Below the pieces are notes generated by a model. That model ran no database searches. It was given only the letters and a program-made list of their open reading frames with translations, and was not told the DNA's origin. 64,000 nt of DNA from Lichenicola sp964247755. Its GTDB lineage: Bacteria > Pseudomonadota > Alphaproteobacteria > Acetobacterales > Acetobacteraceae. Location of the stretch: assembly GCA_964247755.1 (NCBI GenBank), contig CAXTVX010000010.1, forward strand, positions 10,858 through 74,857, written 5' to 3'. The translations under genes and the position numbers were made by a program. Positions 48,407-56,592 of the stretch are shown here, in pieces. The stretch's first letter is position 1, and the number at the start of each line of letters is the position of its first letter.

Positions 48407-48436
48407 GCCGGCACGACCCGCGCGGGTCGTGCCGGC
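48407..48436. terminator. Intercistronic hairpin between tal-pgi and gnd
   Basis: Perfect 13-bp stem GCCGGCACGACCC (48407-48419) / GGGTCGTGCCGGC (48424-48436) with loop GCGC, 10 nt after the tal-pgi stop. There is no T tract, so it may be a partial terminator or an mRNA-stabilising 3' structure that lowers downstream expression. Confidence 0.6.
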
Positions 48437-48496
48437 GTCCCCTTGAGCCTTCCGACCGGGCCGCTGCCGGCCCATCCCGCGAACGAGGAACTTCCC

Positions 48497-49528
48497 ATGC
48501 AGCTCGGCATCATCGGTCTTGGACGGATGGGCGGCAACATTTCCGTCCGGCTCTCGAAGCACGGACACGAGGTGGTGCTGTATGACCGCGATCCCGCCGT
48601 CGTCGCCAAGGTGCACGGCCGCGCGGAGAAGAGCCAGGAGGCCGACGGGCTGAAGGACCTCGTGTCCAAGCTGTCCGCGCCGCGTGCCATATGGGTCATG
48701 CTGCCGGCCGGCAAGATCACGGAGGAGGCGGTCGAGACCCTCGCCGGGTTGATGGAAGCGGGCGACATCATCATCGATGGCGGCAACAGCTACTACAAGG
48801 ACGACATCCGCCGTGCCGCCACGCTGCGCGAGAAGGGCATCCACTACGTCGACGTCGGCACCTCCGGCGGGGTGTACGGTCTTGCGCGCGGCTACTGCAT
48901 GATGATCGGCGGCACCAAGGAGGCGGTGGACCACATCGACCCGATCCTGTCGGCGCTGGCACCCGGTATCGGCGAGGTCGAGCGCACGCCGGGACGCGAC
49001 GCGCCGGGCCTCGATCCGAAGGCGGAACAGGGCTACCTGCACACCGGGCCGGCGGGCTCGGGCCACTTCGTGAAGATGGTGCACAACGGCATCGAGTACG
49101 GGATCATGCAGGCCTTCGCCGAAGGCTTCGACGTGCTGCGCAACAAAAACTCCGGCGACCTGGCACCCGAGCAGCGCTTCGATCTCAACATGGGCGACAT
49201 CGCCGAGGTATGGCGCCGCGGCAGCGTGATCTCGTCCTGGCTGCTGGACCTGTGCGCCAACTCGCTGGCCAAGGACGGCACCCTGTCGGAGTTCACCGGG
49301 CAGGTCGCGGATTCCGGCGAGGGCCGCTGGACCATCGAGGCGGCGATCGAGGAGGCGGTGCCGGTGCCGGTGCTGAGCCAAGCGCTGTTCACCCGGTTCC
49401 GCAGCCGGTCGGGCAACAATTACGGCGAGAAGCTGCTGTCGGCGATGCGGTTCCAGTTCGGCGGCCACATCGAGCAGCATTCGGTCGAGAAGAAGCACGG
49501 CGGCGAAGTCTCGGACAAGAAGGGATAG
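48497..49528 (+). CDS. gnd: 6-phosphogluconate dehydrogenase, short decarboxylating form
   Basis: 343-residue oxidative decarboxylase making ribulose 5-phosphate from 6-phosphogluconate. It has the Rossmann loop LGIIGLGRMGGNISVRL, DGGNSYYKDDIRRAATL, the catalytic KMVHNGIEYGIMQAFAEG and HYVDVGTSGGVYGLARG. The length is that of the short (~330-residue) YqeC/GndA-type family rather than the ~470-residue classical enzyme. The cofactor residue after GxGxxG was not resolved; short forms are often NAD-dependent. ATG 48497 has GAGGAA at the right spacing. It sits immediately upstream of zwf. Confidence 0.94.
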   Translation: MQLGIIGLGRMGGNISVRLSKHGHEVVLYDRDPAVVAKVHGRAEKSQEADGLKDLVSKLSAPRAIWVMLPAGKITEEAVETLAGLMEAGDIIIDGGNSYYKDDIRRAATLREKGIHYVDVGTSGGVYGLARGYCMMIGGTKEAVDHIDPILSALAPGIGEVERTPGRDAPGLDPKAEQGYLHTGPAGSGHFVKMVHNGIEYGIMQAFAEGFDVLRNKNSGDLAPEQRFDLNMGDIAEVWRRGSVISSWLLDLCANSLAKDGTLSEFTGQVADSGEGRWTIEAAIEEAVPVPVLSQALFTRFRSRSGNNYGEKLLSAMRFQFGGHIEQHSVEKKHGGEVSDKKG

Positions 49529-49530
49529 GC

Positions 49531-51072
49531 ATGTCCGAATCGCTCGAACTCGAGCCCGGCACGCCACCGGACGACGACGACCGGCTGCATGCCGCCGCAC
49601 GACGCAGTCCGCCCTGCACCCTGGTGATCTTCGGCGGCGGCGGCGACCTGACCAGGCGGCTGCTGGTCCCGGCGATCTACAACCTGGTCGGCGCCGGACT
49701 GCTCGACGAGGCGTTCTCAATTATCGCCGTGGACTGGTCGGAGCTGGACAGCGAGGGACTGCGGACGCAGCTCGGCGAGACCATTCGGCAATTCGTGGCG
49801 CAGCGACGCGCCAACGCGTCGGAGCTGCACGAGGCGGACTGGAACTGGCTGAGCCAGCGCATCTCGTTCCTGCGCGGCAGCTTCGACGACGAGCAGACCT
49901 ACCGCACGCTTGCCACACGCTGCGGCGTCGGCAACTGCGTGTTCTACCTCGCCGTGGCAGCGCGGTTCTTTGCCACCATTGTTGGCCGGCTGGACGCGAC
50001 CGGGCTGACGGCGGAGACCGAGACGCGCTACCGGCGCGTGGTGGTGGAGAAGCCGTTCGGTTTCGACCTTCCGTCCGCGCGCGCCCTGAACGCCCAGCTG
50101 CGCCAGGCGCTGGACGAAAGCCAGATCTACCGGATCGACCACTACCTGGGAAAGGAGACGGTGCAGAACATCCTGGCGCTGCGCTTCTCGAACGGGTTCT
50201 TCGAGCCGCTGTGGAACCGGCAGAACATCGACCACGTGCAGATCACTGCCGCGGAAACGGTCGGCGTGGAAAAGCGCGGCGGCTTCTACGAGACCACCGG
50301 CGCGCTGCGCGACATGGTGCCGAACCACATCATGCAGCTGCTGGCGATGGTGTCGATGGAGGCGCCGATCTCGTTCGAGGCCGATGCGGTTCGCGACGAG
50401 AAGTCGAAGGTGCTGGCGGCGGTGCACAAGCTCGCTCCCGACGACATCGTGCGCGGGCAGTATGCCGCAGGCCACATCGCCGGCCGGGCGATGGCCGGCT
50501 ACCGCGACGAGCCGGACGTGTCCCCGGACAGCGGCACCGAGACCTTCGTGGCGCTGAAGCTGTCGATCGACAACTGGCGCTGGTCCGGAGTGCCGTTCTA
50601 CCTGCGCACCGGCAAGCGGCTGACCACGCGCAAGACCGAGATCGCGATCCACTTCAAGCAGGCGCCCTATGCGCTGTTCCGCGAGACGCCCGTCGACAAG
50701 CTCACCCCCAACATCATGGTGCTGCAGATACAGCCCAGCGAGGGCGTGACGATGCAGTTCTCGGCCAAGATGCCGGGTCCCACGGTCAAGCTCGGCGGCG
50801 TGCGGATGAAGTTCGACTACGCCGACTGGTTCCAGGAGGGACCGAGTACCGGCTACGAGACGCTGATCTACGACTGCCTGATCGGCGACGCCACGCTGTT
50901 CCAGCGCGCCGACAACATCGAGGCGGGATGGAGCGTGGTGCAGCCGGCGCTGGACGCCTGGGCGGCGGGTGGCGGGGAGCTGTATCCCTATGCCGCCGGC
51001 AAGGCCGGCCCGGACGCGGCCGACGCGCTGCTGGCACGTGACGGACGGCATTGGCTGAGGCTGAACGGATGA
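49531..51072 (+). CDS. zwf: Glucose-6-phosphate 1-dehydrogenase
   Basis: 513-residue enzyme oxidising glucose 6-phosphate to 6-phosphogluconolactone. The nucleotide loop CTLVIFGGGGDLTRRLLVPA (GxxGDL variant) is near residue 30. The conserved VVVEKPFGFDLPSARALN and the substrate/catalytic block YRIDHYLGKETVQNILALRF (His near 203) follow, with FETTGALRDMVPNH-type segment GFYETTGALRDMVPNHIMQ. It is separated from gnd by 2 nt, and its stop overlaps the next start (ATGATG). It starts the oxidative branch in the same transcript as gnd and pgl. Confidence 0.95.
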   Translation: MSESLELEPGTPPDDDDRLHAAARRSPPCTLVIFGGGGDLTRRLLVPAIYNLVGAGLLDEAFSIIAVDWSELDSEGLRTQLGETIRQFVAQRRANASELHEADWNWLSQRISFLRGSFDDEQTYRTLATRCGVGNCVFYLAVAARFFATIVGRLDATGLTAETETRYRRVVVEKPFGFDLPSARALNAQLRQALDESQIYRIDHYLGKETVQNILALRFSNGFFEPLWNRQNIDHVQITAAETVGVEKRGGFYETTGALRDMVPNHIMQLLAMVSMEAPISFEADAVRDEKSKVLAAVHKLAPDDIVRGQYAAGHIAGRAMAGYRDEPDVSPDSGTETFVALKLSIDNWRWSGVPFYLRTGKRLTTRKTEIAIHFKQAPYALFRETPVDKLTPNIMVLQIQPSEGVTMQFSAKMPGPTVKLGGVRMKFDYADWFQEGPSTGYETLIYDCLIGDATLFQRADNIEAGWSVVQPALDAWAAGGGELYPYAAGKAGPDAADALLARDGRHWLRLNG

Positions 51073-51911
51073 TGGTTCCTCCGCATGCGCCGCCCGCGAC
51101 ACGCATCAGGCTGCTGGTGTCGGACATCGACGGCACCATCATCGGCCCGGACAAACAGCTTGCCCCGTCGACCCTGGCGGCGGCGCAGCGCCTGCGCGCG
51201 GCGGGGATCATGCTGTGCCTGGCGAGCAGCCGGTCGGTGCGCGGGATGCGGATGTTTCTCGGGCCGCTGGGGATCGACACGCCGGCCGCCGGCCTGAACG
51301 GCGGCGAGATCATCGCAGCCGACGGGACGGTGCTGGAGCTGCAGTCGATCGAGGCGCAGGCGGCACGGCTGGCGGTGGAAACGCTGACCACCAACCGCAT
51401 CGAGTGCTGGCTGTTCACCGGGCACCAGTGGGTGATCCGCGACGTGGCCGGCGCCTTCGTGCCGCGCGAGCAGAAGGCGGTGCAGTTCGAGCCGACAGTG
51501 GTGGACTCGTTCGAGCCGTTTTACGACCGGATCGGCAAGATCATGGGCGCCAGCACGGATTATCCGCTGCTGGAGCGGGTGGAGATCGAGCTGCAGGCGA
51601 TGCTGGCGGGCGAGGTCAGCGCGCACCGCTCCTCGCCCTGGTATCTCGACGTCACCCACCCGCAGGCCAACAAGGGACGTGCGGCTTTGCGCCTGGCGGA
51701 GATCCTGGGCGTGGACCGTTCGGAGCTCGCCTGCATCGGCGACATGGACAACGACATCTCCATGCTGCAGGCAGCCGGGCTCGGCGTGGCGATGGGCAAC
51801 GCGCCGCCGCAGGTGGCGGAGGCGGCGCACTTCGTGACGTCGAGCAACGCGGAGGATGGCTGGGCGCAGGCGGTCGAGGAGCTAATCCTGCCCCGTGCGC
51901 CGGCCGGCTGA
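51069..51911 (+). CDS. HAD-IIB (Cof-type) phosphatase 1
   Basis: 280-residue haloacid-dehalogenase phosphatase of the Cof subfamily with a C2B cap. Motif I is LLVSDIDGTIIGPDKQ, motif II ser LASSRSVRGMRMFLGPLGID, motif III Lys HPQANKGRAALRLAEILG, and motif IV ACIGDMDNDISMLQAAGLGV. It hydrolyses a small phosphorylated metabolite, and the context of glucose-6-phosphate and 6-phosphogluconate enzymes points to sugar phosphates (inference). Its ATG overlaps the zwf stop. Tandem with a second HAD-IIB gene 13 nt downstream. Confidence 0.93.
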   Translation: MMVPPHAPPATRIRLLVSDIDGTIIGPDKQLAPSTLAAAQRLRAAGIMLCLASSRSVRGMRMFLGPLGIDTPAAGLNGGEIIAADGTVLELQSIEAQAARLAVETLTTNRIECWLFTGHQWVIRDVAGAFVPREQKAVQFEPTVVDSFEPFYDRIGKIMGASTDYPLLERVEIELQAMLAGEVSAHRSSPWYLDVTHPQANKGRAALRLAEILGVDRSELACIGDMDNDISMLQAAGLGVAMGNAPPQVAEAAHFVTSSNAEDGWAQAVEELILPRAPAG

Positions 51912-51924
51912 GGGAGGGAACGCG

Positions 51925-52743
51925 ATGGCCGAGCCGATGAAGATCAGCCTGGTGCTGGCCGATGTGGACGGCACTCTGGTGACAAAGGAGAAGATCCTCA
52001 CCGAGCGGGCGATCCGTGCGGTGCGCAGCTTGCGCGAGCGCGGCATCCGCTTCGCCGTCACCAGCGGACGGCCGCCAAAGGGGATGGGCATGCTGATCGA
52101 GCCGCTGGGGATCAGCGAGCCGATCGCCGGCTTCAACGGCGGCCTGTTCGTGCATCCCGACCTGTCGATCATCGAGGCCAAGACGCTGTCCCGCGAGGCG
52201 GCGGACCGGACGGTGCAGGTGTTGCGCGACCACAAGGTCGACGTCTGGGTCTACAGCGGCGAGGACTGGCTGGTTCCCGACGCTAAGGGACCGCACGTCG
52301 ATCGCGAGCAGTGGACGGTGAAGTTCGCGCCTAAGGTGACGACCGACTTCGGCGCGGCGCTGGACACCGCGGTCAAGATCGTGGGCGTCAGCGACGACCT
52401 GGAGCTGATGAAGAAGGTCGAGCGCGACGCGCAGGAGGCGCTCGGCGACAGCGCCTCGGCGGCGCGCTCGCAGCCGTACTACCTCGACGTGACGCACCCC
52501 CAGGCCAACAAGGGCGGCGTCGTCACCAGCCTGGAGCGCATGCTCGGCGTCAAGGCAGGGGAGATCGCCACGCTGGGCGATCAGCCCAACGACGTGCTGA
52601 TGTTCAGGAAGAGCGGCCTGTCGATCGCGATGGGACAGTCCAGCGACGAGGTGAAGCAGGCTGCCACCCATGTCAGCGACTCCTCGGAGGAGGAGGGCTT
52701 TGCTAAGGCGATCGAGCGCTACGTGCTCGGAGAGGGCGCATGA
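51925..52743 (+). CDS. HAD-IIB (Cof-type) phosphatase 2
   Basis: 272-residue paralog of the preceding gene. It carries SLVLADVDGTLVTKEKILTE, FAVTSGRPPKGMGMLIEPLG, YYLDVTHPQANKGGVVTSLE and IATLGDQPNDVLMFRKSGLS. All four HAD motifs are present; motif IV is GDxxND as usual. ATG 51925 follows AGGGAGGGAACGCG. Its stop overlaps the pgl start (ATGA), locking it into the pentose-phosphate transcript. The two phosphatases share the block LDVTHPQANKG but differ in their cap regions, so they may have different substrates. Confidence 0.93.
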   Translation: MAEPMKISLVLADVDGTLVTKEKILTERAIRAVRSLRERGIRFAVTSGRPPKGMGMLIEPLGISEPIAGFNGGLFVHPDLSIIEAKTLSREAADRTVQVLRDHKVDVWVYSGEDWLVPDAKGPHVDREQWTVKFAPKVTTDFGAALDTAVKIVGVSDDLELMKKVERDAQEALGDSASAARSQPYYLDVTHPQANKGGVVTSLERMLGVKAGEIATLGDQPNDVLMFRKSGLSIAMGQSSDEVKQAATHVSDSSEEEGFAKAIERYVLGEGA

Positions 52744-53483
52744 GCAGCGACGCCACCACCGGCCGGGTCGAGGTGCTGGACGACGCGGAGGCGGTTGCGC
52801 ACTATGCCGCCGACTTCCTTGTCGAGCGCGCGCTCGCGGCCGAAGGACCGTTCACCGTGGCGCTGTCCGGCGGCTCGACGCCGAAGCGCCTGTACGAGAT
52901 CCTGGCAGGCGGCAGCTATGCCAAGCGGTTCCCGTGGGACCGGGTGCAGCTGTTCTTCGGCGACGAGCGCTTCGTGCCGCCGGACGACGAGTCGAGCAAC
53001 TACAACATGGCCAACCTGGCGATGTTGTCGCAGGTGCCGGTGCCGTCGAACTCGGTGCACCGCATGCCGACCGACGGCGACCCGGCCGACGCGGCGCGCC
53101 GTTACCAGCGCGAGCTGCAGATGGAGTATGGCGCGGAGACGTTGCAGCCGGACCGGCCGTTGTTCGACGTGGTGCTGCTGGGTCTGGGCGAGAACGGCCA
53201 TACCGCATCGCTGTTTCCGGACACCGACGTGCTGGACGAGCGGGCTGCCTGGGTCGGCACGTGCGTGCCGCACGACGCGCCGCACACCCGCCTGACCCTG
53301 ACCTATCCGGCGATCGCCAGCAGCCGCGCGGTGCTGTTCCTGGTGGCGGGGGCGGGCAAGGCGGAGGTGGTGGCCAGGGTGCGCGGCGGCGACGCTGCAT
53401 TGCCGTCGACGCACGTCGCCACCGATGGCGAGCTGATCTGGGTGCTGGACCGGGCGGCCGCCGGATCCGCCGCCCATGGATGA
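52740..53483 (+). CDS. pgl: 6-phosphogluconolactonase
   Basis: 247-residue hydrolase of 6-phosphogluconolactone (DevB type). Family blocks are FTVALSGGSTPKRLYEILAG, VQLFFGDERFVPPDDESSNY, and LLGLGENGHTASLFPDTDVL with the catalytic His. It starts within the stop of HAD phosphatase 2 and its last 8 nt overlap rpiA, so ribosomes probably run through. It connects zwf and gnd chemically in the same operon. Confidence 0.95.
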   Translation: MSSDATTGRVEVLDDAEAVAHYAADFLVERALAAEGPFTVALSGGSTPKRLYEILAGGSYAKRFPWDRVQLFFGDERFVPPDDESSNYNMANLAMLSQVPVPSNSVHRMPTDGDPADAARRYQRELQMEYGAETLQPDRPLFDVVLLGLGENGHTASLFPDTDVLDERAAWVGTCVPHDAPHTRLTLTYPAIASSRAVLFLVAGAGKAEVVARVRGGDAALPSTHVATDGELIWVLDRAAAGSAAHG

Positions 53484-54168
53484 CCCGGCGCAGGCGCTGA
53501 AGCGGCAGGTCGGCTCGGAAGCGGCGCGGCTGGTCGAGGACGGCATGGTGGTGGGGCTGGGCACCGGTTCCACCGCCACCTGCGTGATCGACAGCCTCGG
53601 CGAGCGGGTGCGGGAAGGCCTGCGCTTCGTCGGCATCCCGACCTCGCAGCGCAGCGAGGCACAGGCACGCGGGCTCGGCATCGCCATCGGCAGCTTCGCC
53701 AGCCACCCCGAGATCGACCTCACCATCGACGGCGCCGACGAGATCGAGCGCGGCACGCTGAACCTGATCAAGGGGCTGGGCGGGGCGCTGCTGCGCGAGA
53801 AGATCGTGGCGGCGTCGTCGAAGCGGATGGTCGTGGTGGCGGACGACAGCAAGCTGGTGGACCGGCTCGGCACGCACGGGCCGATCCCGGTGGAGGTGTC
53901 GTCGTTCGGCTGGGAGTCGTCGGCGCGACAGCTCGGCCTGCTGGGGCTGACGCCGACGCCGCGGCGGGACCGGAACGGCACGCTGTTCGTCACCGACGGC
54001 GGCAACATGATTCTTGATTGTGCCACGGCGCCTCTGGCCGACGCCGCGGCCACGGAGGCCGCGATCCGGGCGATCGTTGGCGTGTTCGAGTGCGGGCTGT
54101 TCGTCGGCCGCGCCTCGCTGGCCCTGGTGGCCGGGGCAGGGGGCGTGCAGCGCCACGAACGGGAATGA
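53476..54168 (+). CDS. rpiA: Ribose-5-phosphate isomerase A
   Basis: 230-residue isomerase of ribose 5-phosphate and ribulose 5-phosphate. Motifs are DGMVVGLGTGSTATCVIDSL (substrate loop), IPTSQRSEAQARGLGI, IDLTIDGADEIERGTLNLIK and GGALLREKIVAASSKRMVVV with the catalytic Lys/Asp region. The start overlaps pgl by 8 nt and the stop overlaps gluconokinase by 4 nt. Confidence 0.96.
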   Translation: MDDPAQALKRQVGSEAARLVEDGMVVGLGTGSTATCVIDSLGERVREGLRFVGIPTSQRSEAQARGLGIAIGSFASHPEIDLTIDGADEIERGTLNLIKGLGGALLREKIVAASSKRMVVVADDSKLVDRLGTHGPIPVEVSSFGWESSARQLGLLGLTPTPRRDRNGTLFVTDGGNMILDCATAPLADAAATEAAIRAIVGVFECGLFVGRASLALVAGAGGVQRHERE

Positions 54169-54683
54169 GCGGGGCCATGGTGCGACCGAGGATCCTGGTG
54201 GTGATGGGCGTATCCGGGTCCGGCAAGTCCAGCCTGGCGCTCGGCCTGCGCGACGCGCTGGGCTGGACGTTCCAGGAGGGCGACGAGCTGCATCCGGCGG
54301 CCAACGTGGAGAAGATGCGCCAGGGCATCCCGCTCGACGACGGCGACCGGGCGCCCTGGCTCGCCATCTGCGCCGGCTGGATCCGCGCCCGGCACGACGC
54401 GCACGAGCCTGGCATCCTGACCTGCTCGGCGCTGAAGCGCTCCTACCGCGAGATCCTGTCGCAGGGCCTGGACGACGTGTGGTTCGTCTACCTCAAGGTG
54501 CCGGAAGCGGTGTTGCAGGAGCGTCTCGACCGCCGCACCCACCACTACATGCCGAAGAGCCTGCTCCCCACCCAGCTCCGCACGCTGGAGGAGCCGGGCG
54601 ACGGCGAGCAGGTGATCGAGGTGGTGGCCAGGGACACGATCGCCGACACCGTGACGGACGTGCTCGGCCGTCTGGGAAACTAG
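54165..54683 (+). CDS. gntK: Gluconokinase
   Basis: 172-residue P-loop kinase of the GntK type phosphorylating gluconate to 6-phosphogluconate, which feeds gnd. It has Walker A LVVMGVSGSGKSSLALGLRD, the substrate block FQEGDELHPAANVEKMRQGI PLDDGDRAPWL, and LTCSALKRSYREILSQG. The start ATG overlaps the rpiA stop; an in-frame ATG at 54177 is the alternative. It is the last gene of the operon. The pairing with gnd indicates gluconate use through the pentose-phosphate pathway. Confidence 0.94.
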   Translation: MSGAMVRPRILVVMGVSGSGKSSLALGLRDALGWTFQEGDELHPAANVEKMRQGIPLDDGDRAPWLAICAGWIRARHDAHEPGILTCSALKRSYREILSQGLDDVWFVYLKVPEAVLQERLDRRTHHYMPKSLLPTQLRTLEEPGDGEQVIEVVARDTIADTVTDVLGRLGN

Positions 54684-54695
54684 GCAGCCATCCTC

Positions 54696-55022
54696 TCAGG
54701 CGGCACGCGGGCCGAACAGGATGATGCCGGCGCCGAGAAGGCAGGTGGCCGCGCCAGCCAAGTCCCAGCGGTCCGGGCGGGTGTTCTCGACCGCCCAGAG
54801 CCAGCCGAGCGAGGCGCAGATGTACACGCCGCCATAGGTCGCATACGCCCGGCCGGCCTCGGCGGCGTCGACCCGCGTGAGCAGGATGGCGAACAGCGCC
54901 AGGGAGGCGAGGCCCGGCAGCAGCCACCAGGCCGGGTGGTGCAGGCGCAGCACGGCCCAGAACGAGAAGCACCCGGCGATCTCGGCAAGGGCGGCGGCGG
55001 CGAACACGAGCAGGGCGATCAC
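54696..55022 (-). CDS. ynfA: YnfA-family (UPF0060) membrane protein
   Basis: 108-residue four-helix inner-membrane protein of the UPF0060 group, distantly SMR-like. It starts with GTG 55022 (VIALLVFAAAALAEIAGCFS) and contains FWAVLRLHHPAWWLLPGLAS, AYATYGGVYICASLGWLWAV and WDLAGAATCLLGAGIILFGP. The GTG gives the exact family length; the upstream continuation to 55100 is not coding-like. Function unsettled. It converges with gluconokinase and is divergent from the DUF188 gene. Confidence 0.9.
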   Translation of the reverse strand: MIALLVFAAAALAEIAGCFSFWAVLRLHHPAWWLLPGLASLALFAILLTRVDAAEAGRAYATYGGVYICASLGWLWAVENTRPDRWDLAGAATCLLGAGIILFGPRAA

Positions 55023-55084
55023 GCGGGCTGGTTCCGATCGGGGCGATGGTTCCCAACCCTGCCCCGGTGCGATAGCCAGCGTCC

Positions 55085-55567
55085 ATGACCGAGCCGCCAC
55101 GTCCGATCCGGATCTTCGTCGATGCCGATGCCTGCCCGGTCAAGGCGGAGATCTACCGCGTCGCCGAGCGCTACCGGCTCGCGGTGTTCAAGGTATCGAA
55201 CAGCCTGATCGCGATCCCCCGCTCGGCCCTGGTCGAGCGGGTGGTGGTGGAAGCGGGCCCGGACGTGGCGGACCGCTGGATCGCCGAGCGCGCCACGCGC
55301 GGCGACGTCGTGGTGACTGCCGACGTGCCGCTGGCAGCGGCGTGCGTGAAGGCCGGAGCCGAGGTGCTGGGGCCGACCGGGCGCCGCTTCGACACGGACT
55401 CGATCGGCATGACGTTGGCTACCCGCAACCTCATGGAGGACCTTCGCGCGGTGGGCCAGGTCACCGGCGGTCCGAGGCCGTTCGGGCCCAAGGACCGCTC
55501 GGCCTTCCTGAACGCGCTCGACACCGCGGTGGTGCGTCTGCGCAAGGTCGGGTTCACGACCGGATAG
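55085..55567 (+). CDS. DUF188/YaiI-YqxD family protein
   Basis: 160-residue UPF0178 protein, a PIN-like fold by family. Acidic family blocks IRIFVDADACPVKAEIYRVA, DVVVTADVPLAAACVKAGAE and FGPKDRSAFLNALD are intact. It is often suspected to be a nuclease-like protein, but no activity is established. It stands alone on the plus strand. Confidence 0.92.
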   Translation: MTEPPRPIRIFVDADACPVKAEIYRVAERYRLAVFKVSNSLIAIPRSALVERVVVEAGPDVADRWIAERATRGDVVVTADVPLAAACVKAGAEVLGPTGRRFDTDSIGMTLATRNLMEDLRAVGQVTGGPRPFGPKDRSAFLNALDTAVVRLRKVGFTTG

Positions 55568-55578
55568 CCGGGTCCTAA

Positions 55579-56469
55579 CTAGCCGGGAAAATAGGCCGGC
55601 CGGTCGATGTCGGCGATCAGGCCCGGTCCGGTCGGCTCCCAGCCGAGCTCGTCGCGCGTCTTGCGGCTCGAGACCCGGTTGTCGATCGCGGCGAACCGCG
55701 CGAACCAGCCGAAATGCCCGGCCGCCTCCTCGGACGTCCTGCTGACGACCGGCAGCTCCAGCCGGCGTCCGATCACGGCTGCGATCTCCCGGAACGGCAC
55801 GCCTTCCTCCGCAACCCCGTGATAGCGCGCGCCCGCGCTGCCCTTCTCCAGCACCAGCCGGTAGAGCCGCGCCGCGTCGAGCCGGTGCACCGCTGGCCAG
55901 TGGTTCGACCCGTCGCCGATGAAGGCCGCCGCACCCTTCTCCCGCGCGAGGCTGATGAGCAGCGGGACGAAGCCGTGGTCGCCGTCGCCGTGCACCGAAG
56001 GCGGCAGGCGCACCACCGCGATGCGCGTGCCGCGCGCGGCGGCCGAGAAGGCGGCCTGTTCCGATACGCGGGGGAACTCGTCGTGCGACGGCGCCTCCGT
56101 GTCCTCGGTCGCGAGCTGCCCCGGCGCCAGCAGCCCGGTTCCGGAGGTGACGATCAGCGGACGGTCGGATCCGGCGAGCGTCGCGCCGATGGTCTCGATG
56201 GCGCGCCGGTCGATCTCGCAGCTTTCCCTGAACCTGGAGAAGTCGTGGATGAAGCCGGTGTGGATCACGCCGTCCGACGCGTCCGCGCCGCTTCGCAGCA
56301 CGTCGAGGTCCTCCAGGCTGCCCCGGTGCGCTTCGGCTCCGGCAGCCGCGAGGGCGCTTGCGGCCGAGTCCGACCGGGCCAGCCCGACCACCTGATGCCC
56401 GGCGCCGATCAGCTCCTGCACCACCGCGGAGCCGACGAAGCCGGTCGCTCCGGTCACGAACACACGCAT
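55579..56469 (-). CDS. NAD-dependent epimerase/SDR family oxidoreductase
   Basis: 296-residue extended SDR. The nucleotide loop MRVFVTGATGFVGSAVVQEL lies at the extreme N terminus, followed by a second strand (ARSDSAASALAAAG) and the atypical-SDR block SDGVIHTGFIHDFSRFRESC. VRLPPSVHGDGDHGFVPLLI is typical of this group; a canonical YxxxK is not obvious, as in many NmrA-like or atypical SDRs. ATG 56469 has GGAAG upstream. It is divergently arranged with an AraC-type regulator, a usual target-regulator layout. The substrate is unknown. Confidence 0.87.
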   Translation of the reverse strand: MRVFVTGATGFVGSAVVQELIGAGHQVVGLARSDSAASALAAAGAEAHRGSLEDLDVLRSGADASDGVIHTGFIHDFSRFRESCEIDRRAIETIGATLAGSDRPLIVTSGTGLLAPGQLATEDTEAPSHDEFPRVSEQAAFSAAARGTRIAVVRLPPSVHGDGDHGFVPLLISLAREKGAAAFIGDGSNHWPAVHRLDAARLYRLVLEKGSAGARYHGVAEEGVPFREIAAVIGRRLELPVVSRTSEEAAGHFGWFARFAAIDNRVSSRKTRDELGWEPTGPGLIADIDRPAYFPG

Positions 56470-56592
56470 GGACTGTCTTCCCTGTCTGGATGTCGGGCCG
56501 CATTGCCGGCCGAGGCGGACGATAGACCTGTGGCAGGGACGGTCCATGCTGTAGGGTCCGGTTCATCTTCGCCATCGTCCGGAAGCCGCCTC

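Noticed and set aside
45872..49720. 1,282-codon open frame on the minus strand across tal-pgi and gnd
   Set aside because: It is an antisense artefact of high GC and strong third-position bias; the plus strand carries unmistakable enzymes with ribosome-binding sites.
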